DNA of 64,000 bases from Acheta domesticus. Taxonomy: Eukaryota > Arthropoda > Insecta > Orthoptera > Gryllidae. The DNA lies in the NCBI GenBank assembly GCA_031308135.1, contig JAHLJT010009419.1, positions 30,904,869-30,968,868 on the forward strand. The letters are read 5' to 3'. The translations under genes and the position numbers were made by a program. A model generated the notes under the pieces. The model was not told the origin of the DNA. It worked only from the letters and a program-made list of their open reading frames with translations, and made no database searches. Below are positions 23,596 to 35,990 of the stretch, in pieces (position 1 is the stretch's first letter; the number at the start of each line of letters is the position of its first letter).

Positions 23596-26500
23596 GTGAT
23601 TTAAAAACTCCTCATAATATAAATAATAATATTACAGGGGAAAACTCAATACTTGCTTAATTGGGATGCAAATTCTATTTTCGTCAATTTGTTTAATATT
23701 GAGAGAATTATTCAATAATTAACGCAAGGCTCAATGTAGTTGAAGCTAAAAAAACATTTGAGCATTATTGATATGACAACGTATGTTACTGAATATCATT
23801 TAAATAAATAAATTAAATAATGCTAAACCCACTTATCTATATGCATACAATGTGTTCCAAATTACAGAAAGTAAATAATATACATAGTGAACCGTTTTCA
23901 AAGCAGTTACCTGTAGTAAGATTTGCGAATGTTAGCAAAAATATTGGAATTGCAATTGGAATAAAATTTTAATCGTTTCACACAACAGATACGAGAAAAT
24001 CTTTGTTATTTAGCTAAACAACTAGATTGTAACAGTATTCGTAACGCTTGACTTGTTGCATATACCATCCACTTGTATTACGCTTTTAAAAAATGGACTC
24101 GCTTTAAATGAGTCCTTAGAAAAGTTGGTGGGAAGCTACGTCATTCTTACTTATGCGCATGCTAGTTTGTTATTAACACCTCCCCGTTCTTGAATTATCT
24201 TCCAAGTCAGCAACCTTCCTGTCTGAAACGCATACAGATGACTGCAGTAACTGAACCAGCGAGAGAAATCTCCAAACAGCACGGAGAAGTTGCGACAATG
24301 GCAACTTGCTCCACAGGACGTTCTTTTGCTTCCACTCCAGAGAGAAACTATCAAAATTCAGTCCGCGATTCTCCCTCTCTCTCTTTCTCTGGGCTGTGGC
24401 TCGCTACGCAAGATGCATTCTGCTTGTACTTGGATTCACTTCGTAAACTCTCCGTTGGCTGCTCGAAAACTCAGCAGCGAGACCGTTCTGCTCCCCAGAT
24501 CAGTCGTAAAGAGAGCGCAGGGTTGCGGACAGCGCGCTCGGCGCTTCCTGAGATCCCGCTACACTTGTAGAGGAGAGGAAGTTCGCGTGACGCAAATGCG
24601 GAATACAATGTTCCGGTCTGGTGGGTCGAAAACCAGGAAATTTAACTATTGACTGAAAAGAAAAAGGAGAACGAAATGAAGTTTAAAAAAGTTGATTGGG
24701 AAATTTCCTACTGAATCAAACGCAATAAACAGACTGAAAAAATTGAAATGAAGATATTCCAGAGGAAGATATATGAGAAAGAAGATCAGCAGAAGAAATT
24801 GCAGAATTGGAGAGAAAATGATTTAAGTACTTGACTAAAGTCATTAATTGCCATCTTCGACGCTTTAGAGGTTAGCTTACTGAACCGTCGTGAACTAATC
24901 TTGGCTCCTTCAATTCAAATGCATGCGGACGTTTGAAAACGCCAAAATAATTAGTATGCCTGTTTTGTATTATGTGCGTACCTCTGTATCGTCTCTAGAG
25001 CTCTAGGTTTGTGAGAAAATGCAATTCACAATACAAAATTAATTTTGTTACAATAAATACTGAAATATTTGAGTACTACTCGTATATGTAGGAATGGGAG
25101 GGATGGTTCAAAAGAAAATTGTTGAACACATTTACTAAACTTAAATTTACGGTACATAAAATGTAACATATACGTGCTCGAAGATGATTTCTAAATGATA
25201 ATTATATATTGTATTTACATTAATTGCAATGTAATTAGAACAATTGTACCGCAATCACTTTCCTCCATAAAAGAAACAGTTATTCTGAACAGTTACTTGC
25301 TGTAAATAAGAACATTTACGCCGTTTAGTTCCTTACATCATTCAATAATCATTTTCTGAAAGCCCTACCTGACCAATTAACAGATTTGTAATTTTATATT
25401 GACTTTGGGAGCACTGGTTGTCAATCCTAAAGGTCACTTGTTAATAAACCTTTGATTGATATTTTTGATATATTTGTACGACAATGTCTTTTGAAAAGAT
25501 CAATGAGGACACACAAGAGTAGTTATTGATGAACGTATAGTATACTGTGGTTGCAGAAAATTTTCTTTGTTGATTATTTGCTACTGGTAAAACATGTACG
25601 CTACATGGCCGCTGTGATAAGCATACGCCTTGTCAAATATTGTTTGGAGTTGTTACCAATGCCACACGTTGTAATGAGTTGTGAAAACATTACAGTGAAA
25701 GTGTAGCACCTTTTAGAACAAAGTACTTCACGAGCAGGATTAGAATAATATTATTAAAATGTCCCATTAAATTAATTATTAAAATCTTTGTATTTTTTCA
25801 GTTACTCAACTCGTGCCACATTTGTCAATTTTTCTCGTTACGTTCAATAACTGAAAAAATAGTTTTATAAAATTGTATCAGAATAAGATTTAATTTACTA
25901 GCTAATTATTTGTTTAAAATCTTTAAAGCTTGCCAAGACAAAATTGATATACTTCTTCTTGTGTATCATAAGCATCGTATTGTAAGGTCATGTACAATTT
26001 TATGTAATAAAATATTTTCACATTAAAACTTACATTAACAAAAACGTAATTTGACAAGTGTGCATTATAAGAATTTTGAGACCCACCTGTTATTTAATTA
26101 AAAAGTTGCGGATGATAGAGGTCATGTATATCAGTTTTTGTTTGAAAGGAAAATTAATGTGTATTGAAGAGGTTGTCGCAGGGGCTATTCAGCAACTGAT
26201 GGTTATTTTAAAAGAAAAAAATATTGTTATTGGAAAGTGGTAGCTAGTAAGATTAAGGATATTGAAAGGATTTTGGAGGTAAGGAATTAAATGTGATTTT
26301 GAATTATTGTTTAAATTTGAAAATAAAACATTGTAGTTATTTGTAAATTTATTAATTCTAGAACAGAATTTAAAACAGGGTTAGGATAACAAGACCGTTT
26401 GGATAATTCTGACTCGACGGTGAAAACACACGGACCCGCGCCAGAACCGGATACGACTGAGTAACAAATTGCAAACCCTCCACTTGCACTCGTGATAACG

Positions 26501-28130
26501 GATTGCTCGTTGATTATCTGTGCGTCAGGGCGACCCATGGAATTGTTGGAAGAGCACGATTAATGAAAATGTTTCGATGTCGAACGAACTACAGCCACTG
26601 TGGCTGTATATATGTCCTTCAGGCGCGAGACTGACTGCTTGCTTATCACGTGGAGCAAAGCTGTGCAATTTCGCACAACTGTGGTGTCTGCACCTTGCTG
26701 TGGCCGCTCGGGCGCCGGCCATTTTAATGGGCAGTGATTGAAATAATGGATTCTTCTACAAGGTAAATCAATCCGGTGATGAACATTTGCACCACATGAA
26801 ACACATATGGCGATGGACATTTGCACCACCAAAAAACCTACAAAGACATTAGTTAAATACATTCGTTGTTGGCTAAATTCATGTTTTCACCCAGAAATTT
26901 CTCAAATTTTCTCAGGAATTACATTGTCATTAAAAATATTACCACTTGAGTCAAAATTTTGTCACTTAAATTCACAGTCAGATGTCACTGACGTTACAAA
27001 ATTAATGTTACTAAAATGGAGATCGTGAATTATCAGGCTAATATTTTACAACCAGAGAATGACATAATTGAAGTACTAAAGAGAAACACCTTTTTGAAAA
27101 ATAATACATTACTTACATTAATTACATTTACAAGTTCATTACACTCTTGAAACAATTGATACTGCGTCATCGGGGGGTAAGCAGTGATGGGAATAACTAA
27201 TTTCGTAATTTTCTCTTTTTGTAGATGGGACCGGGAATCGAAGGTCGAGTCTATAGGCTACTGTTTGATGTAAACCAGACTGGTATCTTAAGCACTATTG
27301 GCCTATATTTTGTGCTTATGTAAATTCTTATTTCCTTAAATCTAGTTGTCAATCTCACAGCTGCCACCGATGTCCCAAAAATTAAAAACTACTAATTTAC
27401 AAAAACAGGGATATCTTCACACCTGTACGAACGGCAAGGCACACTTTTTTGCGAGGTTGGCAACTTGTGCTCGCCGTTAGTAACCTCCATTTGGCGCACA
27501 TTACTCACCGTAGGGCTATACATCACAGAACCACTCCATACCTTTAATAATCCCACACCAGACAAGCAGACAGAAGCGTCTTTTATAAATTGTAGACATA
27601 TGCTTAAATTTAGATATGTATACATTCGCTCCATGATAAACCTTTACGACTCCATTGCAAAAGAAAAATGGCTAAATGAAACGAAAATTTCGTTTCAAGA
27701 GATATATGGGAGAGGTTTAATCATGCGAAAGAATATAATTTCAAAGCTGGAGCCAAGAGTTATATTACAGCTGCTTCCTTGATAATCTAGTTTACTCGCC
27801 GAGCTTCGTAGGAAAAATTGATGGGTTGTTCGTGCTCGCCTATAGAATATACATTCAAAGAAGCAAAGCACGAAACGTTCCAAGACCCGCCTCAAGTGAA
27901 ATCCCCTAACGCTAAGAGGTGTTTCATGCCTTTCATAAACTCATATTCTATAACCATGTCAGCGTCATTACATTTGTTGAATTTCACGGAATTTGCAGTT
28001 TAAACATTAGTTATTACACGCAAAGAAATTGTGACGGAAAAACCAAAAGAAATTTATATATTCTGTGTCGAAAAAAATATTTAAGTATCCAAAAATGATT
28101 TGAAATTCGTTCAACATTTACATTAGGTAT
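23596..28130. other. A+T-rich intergenic DNA
   Basis: Mostly A+T-rich without recognised features. Two patches are of more balanced composition, 24,190-24,600 and 26,390-26,760. The second holds words (GCAATTTCGCAC, GTGGCCGCTCGGGCGCC) faintly resembling the repeat pair at 38.7 and 40.7 kb. No credible exon; open frames are short and unlike known domains. Confidence 0.45.
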
Positions 28131-28134
28131 CAAT

Positions 28135-28135
<1 letters not shown>

Positions 28136-28170
<35 letters not shown>

Positions 28171-28171
28171 T
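28136..28171. repeat. (AAT)n microsatellite
   Basis: About twelve uninterrupted AAT triplets. A short GTT run follows near 28,246-28,260. No LINE end is evident next to it. 28,172-28,600 is otherwise A+T-rich and empty. Confidence 0.9.
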
Positions 28172-28600
28172 AGTTTTTATGTTTTAACGCATTGCATTGT
28201 ATTACATGATTTTATTTCACCAAGTATGCTATATTTTCTCTTTTTGTTGTTGTTGTTGTTTAGTAGGATAATGTTTACTACGTAGGAAGTGTTCAAAATG
28301 ACAGATTATCGTATACTTAATTATATGTTATCATTCTATGTTATTTTAAATTTGTTGACATTTTACGAAAAAACATTTAAAATTCCCATTCGGTAGATTC
28401 CAAGAAAACATTTGGACATTTAAGATAATAATACTGAAATACGTAAAATTATTTTTAGAATAATGATAATGAAATTCAAATTGTTAGTCTCAAGATCTTT
28501 TAATTGACCGTGGGAGACCACGCGCGTTACTTACGCTAACTGAAACAGCACGCAACTGAAACAACCGTTTGAGAATCGCTGTGAAAAGGCAAATCGTGTT

Positions 28601-29120
28601 CTAATTCGTTTCCGAGTACGAGAACACCCTCTCTTTCTCGACGGCCAGGGTAACGGGCAGACGGACGGTTTTCCCTGCTAGGGGGCGAGCGCGAAATTGG
28701 AGTCGGGGGCGGCTAGGCGGCGGGGGTGGCGGGGGCGGCGAGAAGCAAGCACTCCGCAGCGCAGCCGTGCTCCTGAGCGCCACCGCGAGGACAAGGCGGG
28801 AGCGGGGGTGGGGGTGGGAGCGGGGGCGGGGCGAAGCGGACACGCTCGCTCCATTAGCCGTCGCAGCTGCGGCCGCCGCCCGCGCTCCCGCTTGCGCCCT
28901 CGCCTCTGCGGCTGGTAATGAAGAAAGTTGCCAGCTTAATTATAGAGCGGTGCGGCGGCTATCGGCGAACCGGTCGGAGAAACCGCTGTTTAAACCCGCG
29001 CGCCAAAGTTCACTGCGCGCCGCGGCTCCTGCGCTCTGCCACCGGCGGCCGCACGCTGCCTGATGGGAGCGGTCACACGGCGAGAGGGCAGCGTGGCGGG
29101 GCGGGGCGTCGGTGGGGAAC
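28601..29120. other. G+C-rich, CpG-rich island
   Basis: CpG-dense DNA with GGGGGTGGG words at 28,800-28,830 and CCGCCCGCG words at 28,870-28,910. Open frames on both strands are Arg/Pro/Ala-rich and not gene-like. It runs directly into the G-rich decayed tandem repeat that follows. Confidence 0.5.
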
Positions 29121-29720
29121 ACTGGGACTAGGCGGGTAAGACCGACATGAGGCGTGTAAGAGCAGACCAATATGAGGAAATGATTTTGAGGTGGGGAGAC
29201 GTGAGAAGAGTAGAACCTGGTGGGGAATACTGAGATGTGGCAAGAGTGGGCCAATGTGAGGAAATGGTGAGGAGGTGGCGGGGAGCGTTGAGAACAGGGG
29301 CAGTAGAGGGGAAGACCGGCATGAGGCTAGTCAGTGCGACCCAGTGAGGGGAAATGGTTATGAGGTGAGAAAGGTGCTGGGGTGATGTGAGAGAAGTGGG
29401 ACTAGGCGGGGAAGATTGAGATGAGGCGAGTAAGTGAGGGCCAATGTGAGAAAAGGGTTATGGAACGGGAAAGCCGGGGCGCGGTGAGAAGAGTAGGACT
29501 AGACGGGAAAAGAATGTGGCGGATGAGGGGTAAGGCGGGGAGGGGTAAGTAGTGGTAAGGGAGGATTGAGGCGGGGATGAGGAGTAAGAGCGGGCCAATG
29601 TAAGGAAATTGTGAAGGGGTGAAGGAGTGGGCTAGGTGGGAAGAGTGCGGTTAGGAGATAAGGAGTGGGGTGAAGCAGAGGATGTCGGGACGAGGTGGAA
29701 ATGAGGGGGCAAGTACGTTA
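29121..29720. repeat. Decayed G-rich tandem repeat, unit ~85-100 bp
   Basis: Marker words recur in order: ACCAATATGAGG (CCAA at 29,167), GCCAATGTGAGG (29,251), ACCCAGTGAGGGG (29,341), GCCAATGTGAGAA (29,441) and GCCAATGTAAGG (29,595). They are interleaved with GTGGGACTAGGCGGG, ACATGAGGCG and GGAAATGGT-ATGAGG. Spacings are about 84, 90, 100 and 154 bp, the last probably spanning one lost marker. The + strand is G-rich throughout. No gene. Confidence 0.7.
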
Positions 29721-30850
29721 GAGGAAGTCGAGTAGGGGGAAAACGAAGAGATAGGGGCGAAATGGAGACGAAACGGGGAACAGTAGAGAGGAAGGCTTTC
29801 CCATGCTCTGGGTAATCCTCATTGTCGGCGATAACGGTGAGCAGAAAACGGTATTCAAACTGCTAATTGCTATGGTTTAAAGTAATTTGACCGAAATTCT
29901 GGGAATACATCCGATACTGTTTTACTTCAATCATGAATAGCAGCAAAGACTAATTGAAATTTGGAATTGTATGCATTTATTGAAATATTTTAGTGGAAAG
30001 ATCGTTTCCAAAATGTGTATGTCTGATCAAATGGCAGAAAGCAATAGTTTGTGGGGTCATGACTCAGACTTGAGAGTAAATTAATTTATTCTTTCTCTCA
30101 CAAAAAGATGATCCAATTCTGCATAAAATATATTATTATATTTCAAATATATTATTATCTTATTACCATCTCATCTTAACATCTTATCACGAATACTGTA
30201 CTAAAAACCTACAGCAATATTTCCTTCACATAATTAACAAGCGGAGATATTTCTTACCACGTATAAATACATTTATAACATCCAATCATAGGTTTCGTCA
30301 AATGATAGCTAATTCTGAGAACATATTATTGTACTATCTAAGAGGGACCACTAGTTTAAAACACTAGTTTAAAATAGTCGTTAATTTTTTTGTTTCGCAT
30401 CTTTTTTAACTAAACCTTCATTAGTATCTGTGACTGAAACAAAATAAATAAGTTACAATCGCGAAATAGCACGCTGTGTCTCAGAAAGGACATTATTTAA
30501 AATACGCGTTAGGCTCGTTAGAGATGTTTCGTCATTCTCGAAATCTGTTATTCATTTATTGAGGTTATGAACGCTAAGCCAACGATTTCTACTTTATTAA
30601 AAAAATATCATATTCCAAACGAAAGCCGTTCGGTCCTCATAAATCTGCAGGTCTGAATTTCAACTAACGCAAACAGCATATCAAATAAAGAAGCGCGCTC
30701 AAGGAAAGCCCTGGAAAATTTCCATGCAGCCACCATCCTTTATCGCTTGCCAAGCGCCGCGGAATCAGCGGCGCGCAGTGGACGAAACTCTGTCGTAAGC
30801 GTCAAAAGGTGGGGTGAATCATTTTCATTGGAAATGAACGTACTAGTACG
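29721..30850. other. Intergenic DNA, nothing recognised
   Basis: The G-rich repeat fades by about 29,800, and the rest is A+T-rich without supported features. Confidence 0.5.
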
Positions 30851-31085
30851 ATAACAACAACAATAATAATAATAGTAATAATAATAATAGTAATAATAAT
30901 AATAGTAATAATAATAATAATAATAATAATAGTCGGAGTAGTAGTGACTTTATTTATGTGGCGAGACCCGGACGATCAGACCCGCTCTTCTGTCTAACCA
31001 CGAAATACATAAATTTATTGATAAAAATTGAACCATAAAGCGTTATTCAAACATACATTTAGCACATAAAATAAAATATAACTTA
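30851..31085 (-). mobile_element. Probable non-LTR element 3' end with (ATT)n tail
   Basis: On the - strand a non-repetitive segment ends with GGTCTCGCCACATAAATAAAG, including an AATAAA-like signal. It then passes into about 80 bp of ATT/ACT triplets (30,851-30,931), the way CR1/Jockey-type LINEs commonly end in a simple-repeat tail. The inner boundary is a guess, and no reverse transcriptase sequence was recognised upstream on that strand. Confidence 0.35.
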
Positions 31086-31740
31086 AAGATGTCTTGCCCC
31101 TGCGCTTACTAATGCAAAAAAGTATGGTTGAATAGACGTCTTCTATGTGTTTTGGTAGTTTCAGCCAATATTAAGTGGCAATTTATGGAAGATAAAAGAG
31201 AACTCTCAAGTATATAGAAATTTTATCTCATTTCAATTAATCATTATAATCGCTAAAATTTCAATTATCACTCCTCTCATTAGTTTTCAATCCATTTCGA
31301 GTTTAAAATGTGATTGGGAGTTTCAGTTCAGAGTAACGTTTCTGAGAAATTGCAACCCCTGGTCACAATAACGCCATTTAATGAATGAATGTTTGAATAC
31401 TCTAAAGCTGACATTGAATATTAGAAATGTGTTATTGGAATAATAAATATCAACGTAAATAAATACTAATATAAACAAAATTGTTGTTCTCATAATTTCT
31501 TAATGCTTCTCTTTCTTCAAATATATTTTGACTGTGTCTTTTTTTATGTTGTTTAAAGTATGATTACAATTTTTCTCTTGGGGATTTATCGTTGACATTA
31601 TGTCATCATTTTTTAAACTGCAAATGATTGCAGATGAAAAATTGTAGTATTTTATCACCAAAAACTAACATCTTTATCTCTTGGAGTTTCCGCTATCTCA
31701 TTTTTGTATTTCCAAAAAACCGGTGCATTTTCAGGTAACG
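31086..31740. other. A+T-rich intergenic DNA, nothing recognised
   Basis: No supported feature. Confidence 0.55.
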
Positions 31741-32430
31741 GGTTTTGCAATCGCTTTCCCTCTGCGCGCCTTTCGGCCCATTTCGGCCCAGTGCTGGGCG
31801 GGCAGTCATCGCGGGTGCCGCGCGAGGCCCTTATCGCCCGCGCAGGCGCTGGCGGGCGCCCCGGACTCTGTCCGCAGGGCCTCCGCCCCCGCACCGGCTC
31901 GCCATCGCCGTCGCCCCCGCCGTCCCCTCCAGCCCCGCCATTGCGCCCCGCGCCGCTCGCTTCGCTAGCTGGATGGCCGGGTCGCGCGCTGGCAGCCGTC
32001 CAACGCGGCAACGGGGCTCGGCGGCGGGGGCAGGGCAAGGGCTGCGGGCTGCGGGGGTGGCTGGGGAGGGCGGGGCGGGGAGGGGCGTGGAGGGGCGAGT
32101 AGCCGTGGGCAGGGTGCCAAGCCTCGTGCCGCGGCCCCGTGGCCACGCCCAGGGCTGCCACCCCCGCCGCCGCCGCCATCGCCACCGCTGCTGCTGCTGC
32201 AGCCGCTGAATAAAGATTACAGCCGTAACTCATCACCGACGCGATGGCAGCGCCGCCGCCGCCGCCGTCGCCGTCGCTGCGCCGCGCCGCCGTTCGATTG
32301 TGCGCTATGACGAATGTGCCGCGCCGCCTTCCCTCGCCGCCCGCGGCCGCCGCGCCGGTGCAGCGCTCGCTCGCCTGCCTACCCGGGGAACCGCTCCGTG
32401 AGGAATTTCTATCTCAGAGAGCACTTACAG
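31741..32430. other. G+C-rich, CpG-rich island
   Basis: C-rich on the + strand at 31,880-31,970, G-rich at 32,005-32,115, then C-rich GCCGCC triplets to 32,300. A 193-codon - strand frame (31,655-32,236) starts with two Met codons, MMSYGCNLYS, followed by an Ala-rich run. That resembles the first exon of some transcription factors, but the rest is Pro/Arg/Gly-rich and ends without a known domain, so no gene is called. After 32,400 comes non-repetitive DNA. Confidence 0.5.
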
Positions 32431-34840
32431 CTTGCGACCCACAAGTTCCTTTTATCGCGAAGCGCAGGGTCACTCTGCGGTGGAAATGCAAACGCTTAAG
32501 AAACAAATGCGAATATACATTGTGAGTTGGTGGCATGTGTATCTGTACTATCAAAATTCAGACGTGATTCCTCCGGTCAGATGTATTTATATCTACTTTC
32601 AAGTTGACCCTTAGTGCTCTACTTTGTTCATATTAAGTAACGATATTGAAATGTTTTCGGCTAATGTTTTTAACATATTGCGTTTCACATTTTAAACGGC
32701 GTAATAAAATACAATTCAAACAGTGTATTCGTGCGTAGTAGTTCCTCTTTATCATATATTTAAGTTATTACAGGTTTAAATCAGAAATAAAGAAAGACTC
32801 TGCACGAGTGGTATTGCTTAATTTTTCGTCAAACCCTTTGCTCGAAGAAATTGTTTACTTCTGTTTGAACCAATGCGTACGTACTGTATTTCGCGTTTGA
32901 ATAAAATTGTATATTTTCTTGCTAATATATTGAGTTAGACTTTGTCATATTTTAATCAAGGCGTCAATAATTTACCAGTATAAGCTATTGAAAAACCTAT
33001 TATATTAAACGAAAACAATAAGTCAAAAGTATGATATATCATACACTGTTAAGTAATTTTTGGAAGTATCCATACGCTACAAATAAGACGATTATAAAAA
33101 TTTTAAAAAATAATGACCGATTGAAATTAAAATCCAACGTCTATCAGGCTAATAGAACAGAATGCATCAGTACGTTTCGTGTCAAATCAGGTCACATTTC
33201 TCATACTTAAAAAGAAGGAAACGAAGATCGCATACATTTCATAGAATTCACTACTATCTTGGACTAGAGCTGGAATGACGTGGCTCCGGATGTTAGCACG
33301 AAAGGCCGCAGTAAAACTTACTTCTCGCAGCGGAAGCGAGGGCGCTAGAGGCCGCTGTTCTATTCTTTTCAGGAAGCACGATGGCCCCAAGAATCCCCAA
33401 ACACTTTCCTGGGCCGGATATCTTTTACATCTCTAAGCACGCAATGTGAAGTGGCAGAGGATTATACAATAGCTTAAAGAATGCAACATTCCTGTTGTAA
33501 TCAGTCATGTCATGGACTGTTGAAATTCATGACGTGACTGAGAAATATCATATTAAAAAAATGTTTCTATACTAACAGAAGGTATTCAAATGCTTTCTTA
33601 ATTTTTGCTCTCGAGTAGAAGCTAATAATGAATGTCATAAGTCACAGTACGAAGTTCAAATGAATTTAATATTTAGTTTGCAATTTAAGTCACATTTTTA
33701 ATGAAAGTTTTTCAATTATGTTTTTTGTCTGTCAAGCATACACTGAACGCTCCTAACGAAGAAAATACGTATAGTGTTTTATGAACCATACCATACTAGA
33801 CACTCGCCGTCAATAACTTTAATTAACTCACCTGTGTAAAAGAAAAGAATGGATCTCTGTCACTCACCTGAAACGAAACAGAAAACATTCATTAAAATTA
33901 ACAAAATAAATAAACAAAACCTTATTTCTCAATTATTTGAGCTTATTAGGTATGCTTAATCTTTAACAAATGTTTTTTGCCAGACGTGATAGAAATATCT
34001 ATTTTAATAGTCTTAACAAATTAAAACAATAGTAAACACATTATATTGAAAACACTCATGTTTTTGCTTAGAAAGAAATTTAAACTTTTTACTTTACTAA
34101 CTTTCGAGAGTTGTTTCTTAAAATGGAATGTAGTGATATCTACTGAAGTTACCACTTTCTCATGAAATAGTTTTGTTATGCGAGTCGCAATAGATTTATC
34201 GAAAGTATATTTTGTGGTCTCGCTCGAGCAAGAATTTCAGAGTAAGGTTATAGATTGTAAAGCATAGATAGGTAGTATATGTTCAAAGATTGTTTTAACT
34301 GCGAAGATTTGTAAATGTTTATAAACACAATGTATGCATTGTTCGATATGTGTCCCTTCATAACACACTGTCAGATTTTACAATCATAAATGATGTATTA
34401 CGCTGGACAGCTAGATTTATCACCATTGTGTATTACAAGATACATATGCAGATCTGAGTAAATATAAAACATTTCAATTGCATTTTCAGATTCGTGTACA
34501 TAATGAATAGCGATTGTATTGTTACAGTATTTGTAAGTCTCTCTCGCTTCAGGCCGCCTGGGATAATACGTAGTGGATATGAAACATATTTTTTGGGTTT
34601 TCTATTTTCCTTATAGTGAATATGTTTTAATTTTTCGTTGTAACTTTTCTATAGCTCTTCCTTTTGTGCTATGTAATCGCAAGGGTTCAGCTAGTTGTCT
34701 GCAATGTTAAAAATAAATCAACAAAAGTGAATTGACGTGGCTTAAAGTATGGAATTACTTTCAAAGGCCGTAACTATTCTCCAAACACACTGGCCGAATG
34801 AAAAGGCCAGAACGGCAAGCACGAAACGAACGTAGTTTAT
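32431..34840. other. A+T-rich intergenic DNA, nothing recognised
   Basis: No repeats or coding similarity seen. A slightly more balanced patch lies at 33,270-33,430. Confidence 0.55.
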
Positions 34841-35990
34841 TGCCCGAAATTTCAAATATCGGAAGCGCCAGCGGAGCGCTCTTTATTCCGAAAACGCGGC
34901 GCTCGGGGCGAGGCGGAGAGCGACTTTCGCCCACGCCGCTGAGCAAACGCGCCGTCAGAGAACGGCGTCGGCGCCACTCGCGTTAAGTAATGAGCGCTTC
35001 CGTCAGCGACCTCCCCTCCCTCCATCCCCCTCACTCCACTCTCCTCCCCCGCCTCTTCCGTCCGCGATTCGGGCGCGCGAGCGCGAGCGGGCGGACGCAG
35101 ACGGGTGTGGGCGGGCGCGGGTGGGCGGAGAGGTGTGGGCGGGTGAGGGCGGGTGGGGAGGCGAGCGGGCGGGCGGTCGAGCGCGGCAGGGAAGGTGAGC
35201 GCGGGAGGGAGGACGGACGCTGGAGGGAGGGCATGCACGGTCCGGTGGGAGAGTGGGAGGGAGGGTGGGTGGGCGGGCGGGAGTGGGATGGAAGGAGGCG
35301 GGCGGGAGTGGGTGGGAGGGATGGAGGGCGGTCGGGAGTGGTTGGGGGAGGGAGAGCGGGCGGGATCGGGTGGGAGGGAGGGCGGGCCGAAGCGGGTGGG
35401 AGGGAGGGAGGGCGGGTGGGAGGGAGGGAGGGCGGGCCGGCGGGTGCGGGAGGGTGGGTGGGTGGGCGGGAGGGTGGGTGGGCGGGAGGGTGGGTGGGTG
35501 GGCGGGCGGGCGGGCGGGCGGGCGGGCGGGCGGGCGGGCGGGCGGGCGGGCGGGCGGGCGGGCGGGCGGGCGCGCGGGCGGGCGGGCGCGCGGACGCGCG
35601 GGCGCGCGGACGCGCGGGCGGGCGGGCGGGCGGGCGGGCGGGCGGGCGGGCGGGCGGGTGTGGGCGGGAGTGTGAGGGAGTGGGTAGGAGGGCGGGCGGG
35701 CGCGTGTTTGTTCGTCTGCTTACGACACATTTACATTTCAATGCGGCTGCCCCGCGCGCGGGCACTTGGCCGGCTGCTGTATGTCCACCGCCTCTGAAAC
35801 CGAGGCCAACAGCCGGCTGCAATGGCCTCCATTCAGGCGCCGTCGCCACCGCCTGCTGGGCCCCGCCCCCGCCCCCTGCCCCAACAACTCCGCGCTTTCC
35901 AGTCGCGCCTCAGCGACTCCCGCGCGACTTGGCACACGAAGCGGGATTGGGGAAGGGGTTGTGCCCAGTTTAGACGAGATTGGGGTATGG
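34841..35990. other. Large G+C-rich island with strand-skew switch
   Basis: CpG-dense from about 34,850. At 35,009-35,056 the + strand is almost free of G (CCCTCCCTCC words). From about 35,080 it becomes strongly G-rich (GGGCGGG, GGGAGGG, GGGTGGG words) for more than 600 bp. The very long Arg/Gly/Ala- or Pro-rich frames on both strands follow from the absence of A+T-containing stop triplets and are not genes. Beyond 35,710 composition normalises through another CpG-rich segment (35,740-35,940). Confidence 0.65.
35500..35660. repeat. (GGGC)n tetranucleotide array
   Basis: A near-perfect GGGC run of about 18 units (35,500-35,572), a CGCG-interrupted middle with GCGCGGACGC words (35,573-35,617), and a second GGGC run (35,618-35,658). 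Flanking GGGAGGGTGGGT words look like decayed units. Strong G-quadruplex potential on the + strand. Confidence 0.9.

Noticed and set aside
27160..27260. Splice acceptor TTTCTCTTTTTGTAG at about 27,209-27,223 before an open stretch
   Set aside because: The following frame is short and shows no similarity; pyrimidine-AG words are common in A+T-rich DNA.
34852..35973. Open frames of 270-327 codons on both strands
   Set aside because: They are translations of the GGGC/GGGAGGG repeat (Gly/Arg/Ala or Pro/Arg strings), present in many phases at once.
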